Position numbers and translations under genes: made by a program. Under the pieces are notes generated by a model that saw only the letters and a list, made by a program, of their open reading frames with translations, ran no database searches and was not told the origin of the DNA. From positions 62,001 to 126,000 of the forward strand of contig NZ_QLMI01000004.1 of the NCBI RefSeq assembly GCF_003259835.1: 64,000 bases of DNA, written 5' to 3'. Below are positions 62,905-64,000 of this stretch, one piece after another; position 1 is the first letter of the stretch, and each line of letters starts with the position of its first letter. This DNA comes from Flavobacterium aquaticum. GTDB lineage: Bacteria; Bacteroidota; Bacteroidia; Flavobacteriales; Flavobacteriaceae.

Positions 62905-64000
62905 TTATCTTACCAATAATTTGTGCGATGGAGCAAACTTAGTTAAGTTAATTCCTTCTACCGCTAATTTGTATTCTTCAATTGAAGGTGTTCTACCTAA
63001 TACTGTTGATAAAACTACCACTGGAGTAGATGATAATAATGATTCTCCTTTTTTCTCTGCTGTATCTTCAACAACTCTTCCTTGGAACAAACGAGTTGAT
63101 GTTGCCATAACTGTATCTCCTTTAGACGCTTTTTCTTGGTTACCCATACAAAGGTTACAACCTGGGCGCTCTAAATACAACATGTTTTCGTATTCTGTAC
63201 GAGCTGCAGCTTTTGGTGCATTATCATCAAATTCAAAACCTGAATATTTTTGTAATACTTCCCAATCACCTTCTGCTTTCAATTCGTCAACAATGTTGTA
63301 TGTTGGTGGAGCAACTACTAAAGGCGCTTTGAATTCCACTTTACCTTGTTGTCTCTCGATATTTTTAAGCATTTGCGCTAAGATTTTCATATCGCCTTTG
63401 TGCACCATACAAGAACCGATGAATCCTAAATCTACTTTTTTATCACCTCCGTAGAAAGAAAGTGGACGAATTGTATCGTGAGTATAACGTTTTGAAACGT
63501 CTTTATTATTTACATCGGGGTCAGCAATCATTGGTTCGTTAATCACATCCAAATCTACTTCAACTTCTGCATAATATTTTGCATTAGCATCAGGACGTAA
63601 AGCTGGTTTTTCACCTGATTTGATTTCAGCAATACGTTTGTTTGCTTTGTCGATTAATCCTCGAAGTACACGGTTTTTGTTGTCCATGCCTTTATCAATC
63701 ATGATTTGGATTCTTCCCTTTGCAATTTCTAATGATTCGATTAACGTTTCATCTTCCGAAATACAAATTGAAGCTTTTGCTTTCATTTCGGCTGTCCAAT
63801 CTGTAAAAGTAAACGCTTGGTCTGCTGTTAATGTTCCTAAATGTACTTCGATGATTCTTCCTTGGAATACGTTTTCACCACCAAATTTATGTAACATTTG
63901 CGCTTGCGTAGCATGAACCACATCACGGAAATCCATATAACTTGCCATATTTCCTTTGAAAGTAACTTTTACTGATTCTGGAATTGGCATTGAAGCTTCA
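62905..64000 (-). CDS. acnB: Bifunctional aconitase 2/2-methylisocitrate dehydratase, C-terminal part (5' end outside window)
   Basis: The frame stays open to the right edge, upstream of the internal EASMPIPESV that sits within the AcnB body, so the true start is outside. The visible 365 residues hold FMDFRDVVHA-like (YMDFRDVVHATQAQML), LGFIGSCMVHKGDM with the first cluster Cys, and RPGCNLCMGNQ with the other two. AcnB handles citrate and, in some species, 2-methylcitrate. It is a different aconitase class from its downstream neighbour. Confidence 0.93.
   Translation of the reverse strand, partial: EASMPIPESVKVTFKGNMASYMDFRDVVHATQAQMLHKFGGENVFQGRIIEVHLGTLTADQAFTFTDWTAEMKAKASICISEDETLIESLEIAKGRIQIMIDKGMDNKNRVLRGLIDKANKRIAEIKSGEKPALRPDANAKYYAEVEVDLDVINEPMIADPDVNNKDVSKRYTHDTIRPLSFYGGDKKVDLGFIGSCMVHKGDMKILAQMLKNIERQQGKVEFKAPLVVAPPTYNIVDELKAEGDWEVLQKYSGFEFDDNAPKAAARTEYENMLYLERPGCNLCMGNQEKASKGDTVMATSTRLFQGRVVEDTAEKKGESLLSSTPVVVLSTVLGRTPSIEEYKLAVEGINLTKFAPSHKLLVR

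Overview
This window looks like a piece of a Flavobacterium-type chromosome (Bacteroidota, Flavobacteriaceae). The evidence is a low-GC base composition, promoters of the TAnnTTTG type instead of TATAAT, a cell-surface protein with a type B sorting domain for the type IX secretion system, the gliding lipoprotein GldI, the Bacteroidota form of the ornithine carbamoyltransferase step (ArgF'), a mitochondrial-type aconitase and a eukaryote/archaeal-type ProRS. No phage, insertion sequence with transposase, CRISPR array or rRNA was seen.

Layout. 0-4.8 kb: the end of an arginine biosynthesis operon (argD-argF'-argB-argE-argH), tail to tail with an Lrp/AsnC regulator. 5-9.5 kb: ruvX, an NlpE/META lipoprotein, dapD and an LTA-synthase-like membrane sulfatase-fold enzyme. 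9.5-22 kb: a surface polysaccharide/LPS locus with about nine glycosyltransferases of families GT2, GT4 and GT9, a Kdo/LPS-kinase-like protein, a polysaccharide pyruvyl transferase and an unusual PP-loop (QueC-like) protein. Strands alternate, 3' ends overlap, and the right half is visibly more AT-rich. 22-25.7 kb: tsaC, a GxxExxY nuclease-like gene framed by inverted repeats, a CCA-adding-type enzyme and heme A synthase.

25.7-33 kb: a small ABC exporter, two thiol-redox proteins, a membrane-tailed Ntn-hydrolase-like protein, and a LytS/LytTR two-component pair with two 2TM domains and a TPR protein. 33-40.6 kb: a ClC channel overlapping an HPP-family membrane protein, glutaminase, a pRiA4b ORF-3-like acidic protein, an NdpA-like nucleoid protein, and a TetR-fold protein followed by an ABC1/UbiB kinase. 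40.6-48.4 kb: an ABC-2 transporter, a T9SS type B surface protein, a DHH phosphoesterase, GldI and two tandem cyclophilin-FKBP fusions.

48.4-64 kb: typA, rpsT, two identical tRNA-Glu genes, proS, a Trp/Gly/Asn-rich lipoprotein, a FadL/OmpP1-like porin, rimO, small envelope and cytosolic proteins, a persulfide-dioxygenase-like/rhodanese fusion, a LysM-NlpC/P60 peptidase, and two different aconitases in tandem (the acnB-type one runs off the right edge).

Most of the window is core metabolism and envelope biology. The least explained parts are the PP-loop protein in the polysaccharide locus, the GxxExxY gene with terminal inverted repeats, the Ntn hydrolase with a membrane tail, the HK-2TM fusion, the TetR-fold/ABC1 pair and a degenerate intergenic repeat family with two copies. 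All assignments come from reading sequence and recalling family motifs; no database search was run.
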